64,000 bases of DNA, from contig NZ_JABWMJ010000003.1 in the NCBI RefSeq assembly GCF_013366375.1, positions 62,001 through 126,000 of the forward strand. Reading direction: 5' to 3'. Shown piece by piece: positions 53,407 to 61,670 of this stretch. The position numbers and the translations under genes were made by a program. The notes under the pieces were generated by a model. It did no database searches, had not been told where the DNA came from, and was given only the letters and a program-made list of their open reading frames with translations. The DNA comes from Rhizobacter koreensis (GTDB lineage Bacteria > Pseudomonadota > Gammaproteobacteria > Burkholderiales > Burkholderiaceae_C). Within the stretch, counting starts at the first letter, position 1. Every line of letters begins with the position of its first letter.

Positions 53407-55349
53407 GCGGCGCGCTCCAACGCAGGATGGACGCGCGCATCGACGATCTGCAGGTCGGCGGCGACGCGGCCGCGCCGGCCGTCCTCGAACGTCATCTCGG
53501 TCTCGACGTACTGGCTGCTGCGGCCGTCGTAGAGCGCGTCGACCAGCACCCGGTAGCGTTCGCCGATGAAGCCGCGCTTGACCTTGCGGGTGCGCGTCAG
53601 CTCGCCGTCGTCGGCGTCGAGCTCCTTGTGCAGCACCACGAAGCGGCTGATCTGGCTGCCGGCGAGCTTGGCGTCGGCGGCGAGGTCGGCGTTGACGGCG
53701 TCGACGCATTCGGCGACGAGCTGGCGCACCTCGGGCTTCTGCGACAGCTCCACGTAGCCGGCGTACGGCAGGTTGCGTCGCTCGGCCCAGTTGCCGACCG
53801 CCTCGAAGTCGATGTTGACGAACGCGCAGACGCGGTCGCGACCGTCGCCGAACGCGACCGCCTCCTTGATGACCGGGAAAAACTTCAGCTTGTTCTCGAC
53901 GTATGTCGGCGCGAACAGCGCGCCGTCGTAAGGGCCGCCGCGCAGGTGGCCGACGTCCTTGGCGCGGTCGATGATCTTGAGGTGCCCCGATGCATCGAGG
54001 AAGCCGGCATCGCCGGTGCGGTACCAGCCATCGCCGCCCAGCACCTCGGCGGTCGCCTGCGCGTTCTTGTAGTAGCCCTTCAGCAAGCCCGGCGAGCGCA
54101 CCAGGATCTCGCCGCTCTCGGCGACGCTGAGTTCGACGCCTTCGATCGGCACGCCGACGGTGTCGGCGCGCGCCTCGCCATCGGGCTGCAGGCAGACGAA
54201 CACCGCGGTCTCGGTGGACCCGTAGAGCTGCTTGAGGTTGATGCCGATCGAGCGGTAGAACGTGAAGAGGTCGGGCCCGATCGCTTCCCCCGCGGTGTAG
54301 GCGACGCGCACGCGGCTGAAGCCGAGCGAATTGCGCAGCGGTGCGTAGATCAGGGCGTCGCAGAGTGCGTACGCGAACCGATCGGCGATGCCGACGGGCT
54401 TGCCGTCGAGCTTGGCCACGCCGACGCGGCGCGCCAGCGCCATCGCGTGGCCGTACAGCCAGCGCTTGAGCCGGCCGGCGTCCTCCATGCGGATCGTGAC
54501 GCTGGTGAGCAGGCCTTCGAACACGCGCGGCGGCGCGAAGTAATAGGTCGGACCGATCTCCTTGAGGTCGATCGTGACCGTACTGGCCGACTCGGGGCAG
54601 TTGACGACGTAGCCGCAGGCGAGCCACTGCGCGTACGAGAAGATGTTCTGCCCGATCCACGCCGGCGGCAGGTAGGCGAGCACCTCCTCGTTCCCGGTGA
54701 GGCGGTCGAACGCGGCGCCGGCGCGCGCGCGGTCGATCAGCGTCCCGTGCGTGTGCACCACGCCTTTCGGGTTGCCGGTGGTGCCCGATGTGAAGAAGAG
54801 CGCCGCCACGTCGTCGGCGCCCGTCTTGGCGACCTCCGCGTCGATGAAGCCCGGCTGTGCCGCGACGAACGCGCGCCCGGCGGCGATCAGCTCGTCCAGC
54901 GACCGAAGCCCCGGCTCGCGGTAGTGGCGCAGGCCGCGCGGGTCGTCGTACCAGACGTGAGCGAGCAGCGGGCACTGCGGACGCACCTCGAGCAGCTTGT
55001 CGACCTGCTCCTGGTCCTCGACCACGGCGAACGCGACTTCGGCGTTGGCGATCGGGAACACGAACTCGGTGGCCGCGGCGTCCTGATAGAGCGGCACGGG
55101 GATCGCACCCAGGCACTGCGCGGCGAGCATCGACGCGTAGAGGCGCGGCCGGTTTTCGCCGATCACGACGACGTGCTGCCCGCGGCGAACCCCCGCGTGC
55201 GCGAAGCCGCCGGCGACGTGACGCACCAGCTCGGCGAGCTCGCGCCACGTGAGCGTCTGCCAGATACCGAACTCCTTCTCGCGCAGCGCCGCCGCCTTCG
55301 GCCGGCGTGCGGCGTGCTCGAACAGCAACTGCGGAAAGGTGGTGGGCAC
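53403..55349 (-). CDS. Long-chain-type acyl-CoA synthetase (AMP-binding)
   Basis: ANL ligase of the long-chain/FadD15-like group, 648 residues. Motifs are ALFFTSGTTGNPKGVVHTHG near residue 180, LKQLYGSTETAVFVCLQ near 370, GWYRTGDAGFLDASG near 455, and a C-terminal TRTRKVKRGFIGERY with the catalytic Lys. The substrate may be an aromatic or branched acid imported by the Liv proteins that follow. Start GTG at 55347-55349 is the best fit to the fold (VPTTFPQLLFEHAARRP), although no good ribosome binding site is visible. First gene of the unit; divergent from the Crp/Fnr regulator across a palindrome at 55428-55445. Confidence 0.9.
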   Translation of the reverse strand: MPTTFPQLLFEHAARRPKAAALREKEFGIWQTLTWRELAELVRHVAGGFAHAGVRRGQHVVVIGENRPRLYASMLAAQCLGAIPVPLYQDAAATEFVFPIANAEVAFAVVEDQEQVDKLLEVRPQCPLLAHVWYDDPRGLRHYREPGLRSLDELIAAGRAFVAAQPGFIDAEVAKTGADDVAALFFTSGTTGNPKGVVHTHGTLIDRARAGAAFDRLTGNEEVLAYLPPAWIGQNIFSYAQWLACGYVVNCPESASTVTIDLKEIGPTYYFAPPRVFEGLLTSVTIRMEDAGRLKRWLYGHAMALARRVGVAKLDGKPVGIADRFAYALCDALIYAPLRNSLGFSRVRVAYTAGEAIGPDLFTFYRSIGINLKQLYGSTETAVFVCLQPDGEARADTVGVPIEGVELSVAESGEILVRSPGLLKGYYKNAQATAEVLGGDGWYRTGDAGFLDASGHLKIIDRAKDVGHLRGGPYDGALFAPTYVENKLKFFPVIKEAVAFGDGRDRVCAFVNIDFEAVGNWAERRNLPYAGYVELSQKPEVRQLVAECVDAVNADLAADAKLAGSQISRFVVLHKELDADDGELTRTRKVKRGFIGERYRVLVDALYDGRSSQYVETEMTFEDGRRGRVAADLQIVDARVHPALERAA

Positions 55350-55375
55350 GGTCGTCGATCGGTTCCGGTGCGTGA

Positions 55376-55394
55376 CACGCCGACCCGGGGTCGG
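55376..55394 (-). promoter_or_regulatory. Leader hairpin before the acyl-CoA synthetase
   Basis: CGCCGACCC and GGGTCGGCG are separated by a single base, a near-perfect palindrome that can form a tight hairpin in the 5' leader of the synthetase message, about 25-45 bases before its GTG. Purpose unclear. Confidence 0.35.
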
Positions 55395-55416
55395 CGAAAT
55401 CAATGTAAGAACAACT

Positions 55417-55446
55417 TTGACGCCGGGTTGTCGTTCTGACGACAAT
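55417..55446 (+). promoter_or_regulatory. Crp/Fnr gene promoter with palindromic operator
   Basis: TTGACG (55417-55422) and GACAAT (55441-55446), 18 bases apart, form a plausible promoter for the regulator gene. Between and over the -10 lies the perfect dyad TTGTCGT-TCTG-ACGACAA (55428-55445), which has the 4-base spacing of Fnr/Crp-type sites. The regulator would therefore control its own gene and the divergent synthetase-liv unit. Confidence 0.6.
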
Positions 55447-55477
55447 TCGAGGGTCACTCCCCTCCGGTCTTTCCCGC

Positions 55478-56302
55478 GTGGAACGTTCGTCGCCGAAGCC
55501 GACCCTGGGCACTGCCGGCGTCTCTGCAGCGGGACGCGCCGCGGCAGGCGCAGGGGCGTCGGCGGGCGCCCCGATCGCCACCACCTCGGCGGCGGCGCGG
55601 CCATCCCCGGGCTCGCTGCTGCAGCGCGCCCGTGCACCGACCGCCGACGAGCTCGCCGACATCGCCTGGCTGCGCGCGCTCGACGCCGACGAGCGTGCCG
55701 TCGTCGTCGATGACCTCAAGGTGGTGTCCGTCGAGGCGCGGGAGCTGCTGTGCCGTGCCGGCAAGCCGGTGACCTACTGGTTCGGCGTCGTCGACGGCCT
55801 GCTGAAGATGAGCAACGACACCGCGCTCGGCGTGCCGATCACGCTGATCGGGCTGCCGCCCGGCGGCTGGTTCGGCGAGGGCACGCTGATCAAGCGCGAG
55901 GCGTACCGCTACGACATCCAGGCGCTGCGCCGCAGCGTCGTCGCCGGCCTCGGCGTCGAGACCTTCCACTGGCTGCTCGACCGCAGCCTGCCGTTCAACC
56001 GGTTCATCACCCAGCAGCTCAACGAGCGCCTCGGCCAGTTCATCGCCGCGCGCGAGATCGACCGGCTGTCGAACCCCGATTCACGCGTGGCGCGCGGCCT
56101 CGCGGCGCTGTTCCACCCGGTGCTCTACCCCGGCGTCGGCAGCCTGCTGCGGATCACGCAGCAGGAGCTCGGCTACCTGGTGGGCCTCTCGCGCCAGCGC
56201 GTCAACGAGGCGCTGCGTGCACTGCAGGCCAGCGGGTTGATACGCGTCGAGTACGGCGGCGTGAGCGTGCTCGATCTGGACGGGCTGCGCCAGCACCGCT
56301 AG
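55478..56302 (+). CDS. Crp/Fnr family transcription regulator
   Basis: A 274-residue regulator. An Ala-rich N-terminal stretch (1-50) is followed by a cyclic-nucleotide-binding-like beta barrel (about 70-185, with GLPPGGWFGEGTLI) and a winged helix at about 210-265 (LRITQQELGYLVGLSRQRVN) with the recognition helix in SRQRVNEAL. The barrel lacks the classic R-S/T pair of cAMP binders and has no Fnr-type N-terminal cysteines, so the signal is unknown; a CoA thioester is one idea. Start GTG 55478, without visible ribosome binding site. Probably controls the divergent acyl-CoA synthetase-liv genes. Confidence 0.9.
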   Translation: MERSSPKPTLGTAGVSAAGRAAAGAGASAGAPIATTSAAARPSPGSLLQRARAPTADELADIAWLRALDADERAVVVDDLKVVSVEARELLCRAGKPVTYWFGVVDGLLKMSNDTALGVPITLIGLPPGGWFGEGTLIKREAYRYDIQALRRSVVAGLGVETFHWLLDRSLPFNRFITQQLNERLGQFIAAREIDRLSNPDSRVARGLAALFHPVLYPGVGSLLRITQQELGYLVGLSRQRVNEALRALQASGLIRVEYGGVSVLDLDGLRQHR

Positions 56303-56313
56303 CCGCGGCGCGC

Positions 56314-57219
56314 TCAGGCGCGGCGCAGCGGGTTGCTCACCCCCGACGCCACGTGCCCGGCCGGCACGTGCAGCAGGGCGCTTTCGATGTGTCCGGTCTG
56401 GTCGTCGAAGAAGAAGTCGGGCTCGAACTCGCGCAGGAACGCGCCCTTGTCGAGGCCGCCAAGGAACATCGCCTGATCGACGTCGATGTTCCAGTCCATC
56501 AGGGTGCGGATCGCGCGCTCGTGCGCCGGCGCGCTGCGCGCGGTGACGAGCGCCGTCCGGATCCGCATGCCCTGCGACGGCTCCTGCTGCAGGCGCTGCA
56601 GCGCGAGCAGGAGCGGCTTGAACGGCCCGGCCGCGAGCGGGGTGTCGAAGTGCGCGCTCTCGTGCGCCTGGAAGGCATCGAGGCCGCTCGCCTGGTAGAC
56701 CCGCTCGGCCTCGTCCGAGAAGATCACCGCGTCGCCGTCGAAGGCGATCCGCACCTCGTTCGGATGCGCGTCCGACGCGCGCGCGGCCTGCGGGAACACG
56801 CGCGCCGCCGGCACGCCGGCTTCGAGGGCCGAGCGCACGTCGGCCTCGTTGGCCGACAGGAACAGGTTGGCGTTGAGCGGCTTGAGGTAGCGCCACGGCG
56901 ACTCGCCGCGCGTGAACACGCCGCGCTGCACGCCCATGCCGTAGGCGTGCGCCGAGCGGAACACGCGCATGCCCGAGACCGGGTCATTGCGCGACAGGAT
57001 CACGACCTCGACGCGCGGCCCGAGCGAGTTGAACGCCAGCAGCTTCTGCACCAGCGAGAACGCGACGCCCGGCTTGGCGGTGACGTCGAGCCGCTCGAGC
57101 TGCAGCTGCATGTAGGCACGGTCGTCGTGCGACTCGAAGTGCTCGTTCTCCTCCTCGAAGTCGAAGAGGGCCCGCGACGAGATCGCGACGACGAGCTGAC
57201 CTTCGAGGCTGGCGGGCAT
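56314..57219 (-). CDS. Cytosolic 5'-nucleotidase (PF06189-like)
   Basis: A 301-residue enzyme of the 5'-nucleotidase family related to the cytosolic IA/IB type, which hydrolyses nucleoside monophosphates. Motifs: LVVAISSRALFDFEEEN at the N-terminus, with an Asp-containing loop, VVILSRNDPVSGMRVFRS near 75-92, and IAFDGDAVIFSDEAERVY near 157-174, which holds the HAD-like acidic cluster. GGLDKGAFLREFEPDFFFDDQ near the C-terminus is characteristic. It lies 40 bases after the LytR-like gene on the same strand, so it may be the last gene of that operon; it converges with the Crp/Fnr gene. Confidence 0.88.
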   Translation of the reverse strand: MPASLEGQLVVAISSRALFDFEEENEHFESHDDRAYMQLQLERLDVTAKPGVAFSLVQKLLAFNSLGPRVEVVILSRNDPVSGMRVFRSAHAYGMGVQRGVFTRGESPWRYLKPLNANLFLSANEADVRSALEAGVPAARVFPQAARASDAHPNEVRIAFDGDAVIFSDEAERVYQASGLDAFQAHESAHFDTPLAAGPFKPLLLALQRLQQEPSQGMRIRTALVTARSAPAHERAIRTLMDWNIDVDQAMFLGGLDKGAFLREFEPDFFFDDQTGHIESALLHVPAGHVASGVSNPLRRA

Positions 57220-57259
57220 CGAACGATGATAGGGCGGGGCGCGGCGCCGCCCGGCGCCG

Positions 57260-58075
57260 TCACATCGCCTTGAAGCGCTGCGCGTGGAGCCGGCTCACCT
57301 CGATGCGATCGGGCCGGCCGCGCAGCTGCAGGCGCACCCGCCCCGACTCGTCGCGCAGCACACGCTCGATGGCCGATGCGCGCACCACCGCGCCGCGGTG
57401 CACCTGCCAGAACCGGTTCGCGTCGAGCCGGCCGATCAGCTCCTTGAGCGGCGTGCGGATCCAGTGCTCGGCGTCGGTGGTGAGCACGCGCACGTACTTG
57501 TCGGCGGCCTCGAACGCGATCACGTCGTCGATCGACACCATGCGCAGCGACGCCGTCGCGGCGGCGCCGGGCTCGGCGACGGTGACCCATTGCAGCGACG
57601 GCTCGGTGGAGCCCGCAGCCCCCGGCAGCAGCGCGCGCAGCTGGTCGAGTGCGGCCTCGAGGCTGCCGCCGCCGTCGCGCTGGCGTGCCAGCGTCTCCTG
57701 CAGGCGAGCGACGGTGCGCGCGAGGCGCGCCGGCTGCACGGGCTTGAGCACGTAGTCGACCGCGTGGGCGTCGAACGCCTGCACCGCGTAGGCGTCGTAG
57801 GCGGTCACGAACACGAGCGCCGGGAACGGCCGCGCCGCATCCCAGGCGTCGGCGAGCGCGGCGGCGGCGTCGAGGCCGTCCATGCCAGGCATGCGGATGT
57901 CGAAGAACAGCACGTCGGGCTGACGCGCGAGCGCCTCGCGCACCGCCGAGGCGCCGTCGCCCACGATGGCGACGACGTCGAGCGCGGGCCACGCGCGCGC
58001 CAGCTCGGCGGCGAGCGCTTGCGCGAGCAGCGGCTCGTCCTCGGCGATCAGCGCGGTCGGCCGGGGTTCGTTCAT
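57260..58075 (-). CDS. LytR/AlgR-type response regulator
   Basis: A 271-residue response regulator. Receiver at residues 7-125, with phospho-Asp in LFFDIRMPGMDG near 58 and the Lys in YVLKPVQP near 110; LytTR DNA-binding domain at about 168-268 (IDDVIAFEAADKYVRVLT, WQVHRGAVVRASAI). It would be phosphorylated by the LytS-like kinase whose stop codon overlaps its start (ATGA). LytTR regulators bind paired sites of about nine bases; I did not recognise such a pair upstream of the operon. Confidence 0.95.
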   Translation of the reverse strand: MNEPRPTALIAEDEPLLAQALAAELARAWPALDVVAIVGDGASAVREALARQPDVLFFDIRMPGMDGLDAAAALADAWDAARPFPALVFVTAYDAYAVQAFDAHAVDYVLKPVQPARLARTVARLQETLARQRDGGGSLEAALDQLRALLPGAAGSTEPSLQWVTVAEPGAAATASLRMVSIDDVIAFEAADKYVRVLTTDAEHWIRTPLKELIGRLDANRFWQVHRGAVVRASAIERVLRDESGRVRLQLRGRPDRIEVSRLHAQRFKAM

Positions 58076-59142
58076 GGCGTCGCGGACGGGCCTGCGGCGA
58101 GGCGCCAGGTCGCGGTGGCGCGCACGCCGCCGCCGGGGCGCTCGGCGAGGTCGAGCCGGGCGTCGTCGCCGCACAGGGTGGTCAGGCGCTCGCGCACGTG
58201 CGAGAGGCCGAAGCCCGAGCCGCCGCTCGCCGCCGCGTCCGAGAGACCCTCGCCGTCGTCGTCGACCGTGAGCACCAGCCACTCGACGCCGTCGCGCGTG
58301 TCGGTGCGTGCGCCGACCTCGATGCGGCCGCCGGCGACGCGCGGCTCGAGGCCATGGCGCACGGCGTTCTCGACCAGCGGCTGCAGGAGCAGCGTGGGCA
58401 CCGGCACGTCGGCCAGCGCCGCGGGCAGGTTCAGCTCGTAGGCGAGACGCGGTCCCATGCGGATCGCGATCAGCTCGAGGTAGCTGCGCAGGCGCTCGTA
58501 TTCGGCCGCGAGCGGGTGGGTCGCCGCGCGCGACGCCTTGAGCGTCGCACGCAGGAACGCGTTCAGCTCGTCGAGCATCGACTGCGCACGCACCGGGTCG
58601 CTGCCGATCAGGGCGCGCAGGTTGGCGAGCGTGTTGAACAGCATGTGCGGCTCGAGCTGCGCCTCGAGCAGCTTGAGGCGCGCCTCGGTCGCCTGGCGGC
58701 GCGCCTCGACCATCTTGGTCTCGAGGTAGGCCGCCTTGCCACGGCTGTAGAAGTAATAGATGCCCACGAGCCCGGCACACACCGTGACGAGCAGCGACAC
58801 CTGCATGTGGTTGCGCGAGTGGGTGTTGTCCCACGACGACCAGCCAAACCAGGCATCGGCGATCACGGTCCCGACGAGATAGCCGCCGAGGATCGATCCG
58901 GCGACCAGCGCGCCGCTGCGCCAGCCCGTCGGCCATCCCGTCTCCGCGCTCGACCGGAACAGATGCCGGCCGAGATCGGACAAGGCCCAGGTGACGCCGC
59001 CGATCGAGAGCGAATAGACCAGCGGCACCTGGTAGCCGCGCGGGTTGGGCAGCAGCACGGCGAGCACCGCCGCGATCGCGAGGCAGAACGCGATCAGCTG
59101 CAGCAGATGCCGCAGCTTGCTGACCCAGTCGATCGGCGCCAC
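58072..59142 (-). CDS. LytS/YehU-type sensor histidine kinase
   Basis: A 356-residue sensor kinase. The first 130 residues form about four transmembrane helices, followed by a coiled coil (KMVEARRQATEARLKLLEAQ) and the His_kinase (PF06580-type) domain with the phospho-His in LEPHMLFNTLANLRALI near 162-178. The ATPase part has PLVENAVRHGLEPR near 255-268 and GSGFGLSHVRERL. Start GTG at 59140-59142, three bases after the stop of the 2TM gene. The extracytoplasmic loop is very short, so the signal is likely within the membrane or comes from partner proteins encoded upstream. Confidence 0.94.
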   Translation of the reverse strand: MAPIDWVSKLRHLLQLIAFCLAIAAVLAVLLPNPRGYQVPLVYSLSIGGVTWALSDLGRHLFRSSAETGWPTGWRSGALVAGSILGGYLVGTVIADAWFGWSSWDNTHSRNHMQVSLLVTVCAGLVGIYYFYSRGKAAYLETKMVEARRQATEARLKLLEAQLEPHMLFNTLANLRALIGSDPVRAQSMLDELNAFLRATLKASRAATHPLAAEYERLRSYLELIAIRMGPRLAYELNLPAALADVPVPTLLLQPLVENAVRHGLEPRVAGGRIEVGARTDTRDGVEWLVLTVDDDGEGLSDAAASGGSGFGLSHVRERLTTLCGDDARLDLAERPGGGVRATATWRLAAGPSATP

Positions 59143-59145
59143 GCC

Positions 59146-59454
59146 TCAGCGGCCGTCGCGGTCGCGCTCGAGGCGCTCGAGCTCGCGCTGCACCATGCGC
59201 TCGCGCAGCGCGCTGCCGCCGCCCAGCAGCCAGATCGACGCGCCGTGCAGGGCCAGGCCGAGGCCCCAGCCGAGCAGCGGGAACATCGTGAACCGGCGGT
59301 CGCCGAAGGCGTGCTCCGACGCCAGGAAGAGGCCCAGGTTGACCAGCACGTAGACGGTCGCGTGGATGTACCAGCCGAGCTTGCCGTTGGCGCGGCGCCG
59401 CGCCAGCTGTTCCATGTCGTGCGGGGTGAAGGTATTGGCCATGGCGAGATCCAT
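59146..59454 (-). CDS. 2TM domain membrane protein
   Basis: A 102-residue protein with two hydrophobic helices (about 28-46 and 58-76) and a charged C-terminal helix (RERMVQRELERLERDRDGR), matching the 2TM domain that is often fused to, or encoded beside, LytS-like histidine kinases. The first ATG (59452-59454) shares one base with the stop of the upstream fusion gene (TAATG); a second ATG four codons on (MANTF) is possible. It ends three bases before the kinase start. Likely a membrane partner of the kinase. Confidence 0.85.
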   Translation of the reverse strand: MDLAMANTFTPHDMEQLARRRANGKLGWYIHATVYVLVNLGLFLASEHAFGDRRFTMFPLLGWGLGLALHGASIWLLGGGSALRERMVQRELERLERDRDGR

Positions 59455-61403
59455 TATCCGAGGAGGTGTTGGACGAAGAAGGCGGCGATGCGGGCGTGCA
59501 CCGCCGGCACGTCGCGGCGATCGAAGCCGGGCGGGTCGGCGAGCAGCGCCCGCGCCGCGGGCGGCAGTTGCGGCGGCATCGGCGACAGCAGCGCGCCGTG
59601 CCCGCCTTCGGGAAGATCCGCGAGCAGTGTGCAGCGGCTCGCGCAGGCGCGGCGCAGCACGTCGCCGTGCAGCGCCGGCACCAGCCAGCGGTCGTGGCGT
59701 GCGGCGACGATGCCGACCGGCACCTGCAGCGCGGCGAGCGATCCGGGGTCGAAGCTGTTGACGTGCGGCATGGCGGCGACAACCACGGCGATGCGCGCGT
59801 CATGGTGCTGCTTCGGCACGGCGTCGTCGAAGCGCCACTGCAGCACCCAGCTCGCGAGCGTCGTCTTCACGGCGTCGAAGGCGTCGCCGCGCAGCGCGGT
59901 GGCGAGGCCGACGCAGGCCGGGAAGTCGTCGCGCATGTGAACGCGGCAATGCGCGGCGAAGCGGGCCGGCGACCAGCGCGCACCGGCGAGGACGAGCGCG
60001 GCGTGGCCGCCCGCCGAAAAGCCGAACACGCCGACGCGGTCGAGCTGCAGCAGACGGGCGAAGCGCGCGTCGGCCGCGACCGCGTCGACGGCGGCCGAGA
60101 CTTCGGCGGGCCGGGCGGTCCAGCTCTGCGGGCCGACGGCCGAGGTGTCGCGGTGGTTGTCGCCGGCATGCTCGGGCAGCGCCACGGCGAAACCGGCGCT
60201 GACCAAGGTGCGCGCAAGGTCGCTGTGCGGCCACGGCGAGCCTCCGGAGCCGTGCGAGATCACCACCAGGCGACCGTTGCCGGCGGCCGGCAGCCCGTCG
60301 GCGGCGAGCTGCATGCGGAACGGGCCGCGCACCACCTCGGTGTCGGGCGTCGTCGACGGATAGAACAGCGTGACGGGCGCGGCGCCCCAGTGCGTTGCCG
60401 AGATCGTGGTGAGCCCGACGCCGGCCTCGGCGCTGGCGCTGCCGACCAGCGCGCCGGCGGCGGCGAGCCCGGCGGCGACGCGACGCGCCGACACGGGGCG
60501 CGGCGTGGCGCCGCGCGCCAGCCGCCAGAGGCGCAGGGCGAGGCCGGCGAAGCAGCCGCTGAAGATGCCGAAGGCGGCGCCGGCGCTCGTCTGCAGCAGC
60601 GGCGACGTCGCGAGGCCGGGCTGCCAGCCCAGCGCTGCCGCCGTCACGTAGCGGCTCGCGAACAAGGCCAGCATCAAGGCGAGCGGGGCGGCGGTCGCCG
60701 GAAGGTGCCAGAGCCCGGTCGCGGCGTCGTAGCGGGTGCCGGCCGCGACCTGACCGCGGCCGAGCGTCGTCGCCAGCGCCGCGAAGGCGATCGCCCACGC
60801 GGCCAGCGCCGGCAGGGCGATGCCGAAGCTGCCGACCAGCGCGGCCAGCGAGCCGGCGCTCATCAGCACCGGCCAGACCAGCACACGGGCACGCCCGGCG
60901 CTGCCGGCGCGCAGGCGGCGTCCGCCGAGCACGACCAGCGCCGCAAGGACGAGCCAGACGTACATCGGCGTTGCAGCCAGGATGTGCCCGACGGGGATGC
61001 CGCTCACGAGCGCGGCGAGCTTGCCGCCGAGATAGCGGTTCGGCAGCAGCGTGAAGCCGCCGGCGACGAGGCAGCCGCCGACGTAGACCGAAAGCATCAG
61101 CCGGCGATGCCGCACGATGTCGCGGCGCACGGCGGCGCGGATGCCGAACCAGAGCGTGATCAGCACGGTCGGCACCAGCAGGTGGATCGGCGTGTAGCCG
61201 GCGACGTTCGGCAGGCGGAAGTCGCGGATCGCGATCGCGCTGAGCGCGGTCGCCAGCATCAGTGCGACCCAGACGCGGCCGGCGTGGCGATGCAGCGCCG
61301 GGCGCATGCGGCGCCCGAGCCGGGCCCACAGCGCGAACGGTCCGAGCACCGTCGCACCGATGGCGGTGGTCATGTGGAAGGCGATGAGCGGGGTGAGTTG
61401 CAC
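59454..61403 (-). CDS. Fusion of DUF2306-like membrane domain, second TM domain and alpha/beta hydrolase
   Basis: A 649-residue protein in three parts without frame breaks. Residues 1-130 form a four-helix DUF2306-like membrane domain (HMTTAIGATVLGPFALWARL, HRHAGRVWVALML, DIVRHRRLMLSVYVGG). Residues about 135-330 form a further group of helices that resembles small DUF6622-type membrane proteins (WPVLMSAGSLAALVGSFG). Residues about 345-640 are an alpha/beta hydrolase of the dienelactone or acetylhydrolase type, with the nucleophile in GFSAGGHAAL near 460, Asp in ARHDRWLVP near 566 and His in EGGHGAL near 599. The hydrolase probably lies in the periplasm. Start GTG 61401-61403 is preferred: AAGGAG lies exactly six bases before it; ATG 61430 is the alternative. 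First gene of the LytSR operon. Confidence 0.85.
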   Translation of the reverse strand: MQLTPLIAFHMTTAIGATVLGPFALWARLGRRMRPALHRHAGRVWVALMLATALSAIAIRDFRLPNVAGYTPIHLLVPTVLITLWFGIRAAVRRDIVRHRRLMLSVYVGGCLVAGGFTLLPNRYLGGKLAALVSGIPVGHILAATPMYVWLVLAALVVLGGRRLRAGSAGRARVLVWPVLMSAGSLAALVGSFGIALPALAAWAIAFAALATTLGRGQVAAGTRYDAATGLWHLPATAAPLALMLALFASRYVTAAALGWQPGLATSPLLQTSAGAAFGIFSGCFAGLALRLWRLARGATPRPVSARRVAAGLAAAGALVGSASAEAGVGLTTISATHWGAAPVTLFYPSTTPDTEVVRGPFRMQLAADGLPAAGNGRLVVISHGSGGSPWPHSDLARTLVSAGFAVALPEHAGDNHRDTSAVGPQSWTARPAEVSAAVDAVAADARFARLLQLDRVGVFGFSAGGHAALVLAGARWSPARFAAHCRVHMRDDFPACVGLATALRGDAFDAVKTTLASWVLQWRFDDAVPKQHHDARIAVVVAAMPHVNSFDPGSLAALQVPVGIVAARHDRWLVPALHGDVLRRACASRCTLLADLPEGGHGALLSPMPPQLPPAARALLADPPGFDRRDVPAVHARIAAFFVQHLLG

Positions 61404-61670
61404 GGCGGTCTCCTTCAAGCGAGGCGCCATGCTGCGAGAGGGCCCCGCACCGCGCGAGCGCGCTGCGACGAACTGCAGGAAGCGGGAGCGAACCGCCGCT
61501 GGGAAGGCGTGAACGGCGGCGGAAGGCGCGCCGTCTGGCCCGGCGCAGCGTGCGTGAAGCCGTGCGGACCTGGCGCCGGTGCCCGGTGAGCTGCGGAGAC
61601 CCAGATGTGCCGCGTCGCGCGACGCGGACTGACCGCCGGGTGAACCGCCGGCGCGCGCTCGAGACGCGCG

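Noticed and set aside
57260-59803. An 847-residue frame that would fuse the LytR-like regulator to upstream sequence
   Set aside because: The extension overlaps the kinase, 2TM and hydrolase genes in the wrong frame; the true start at 58075 overlaps the kinase stop as ATGA.
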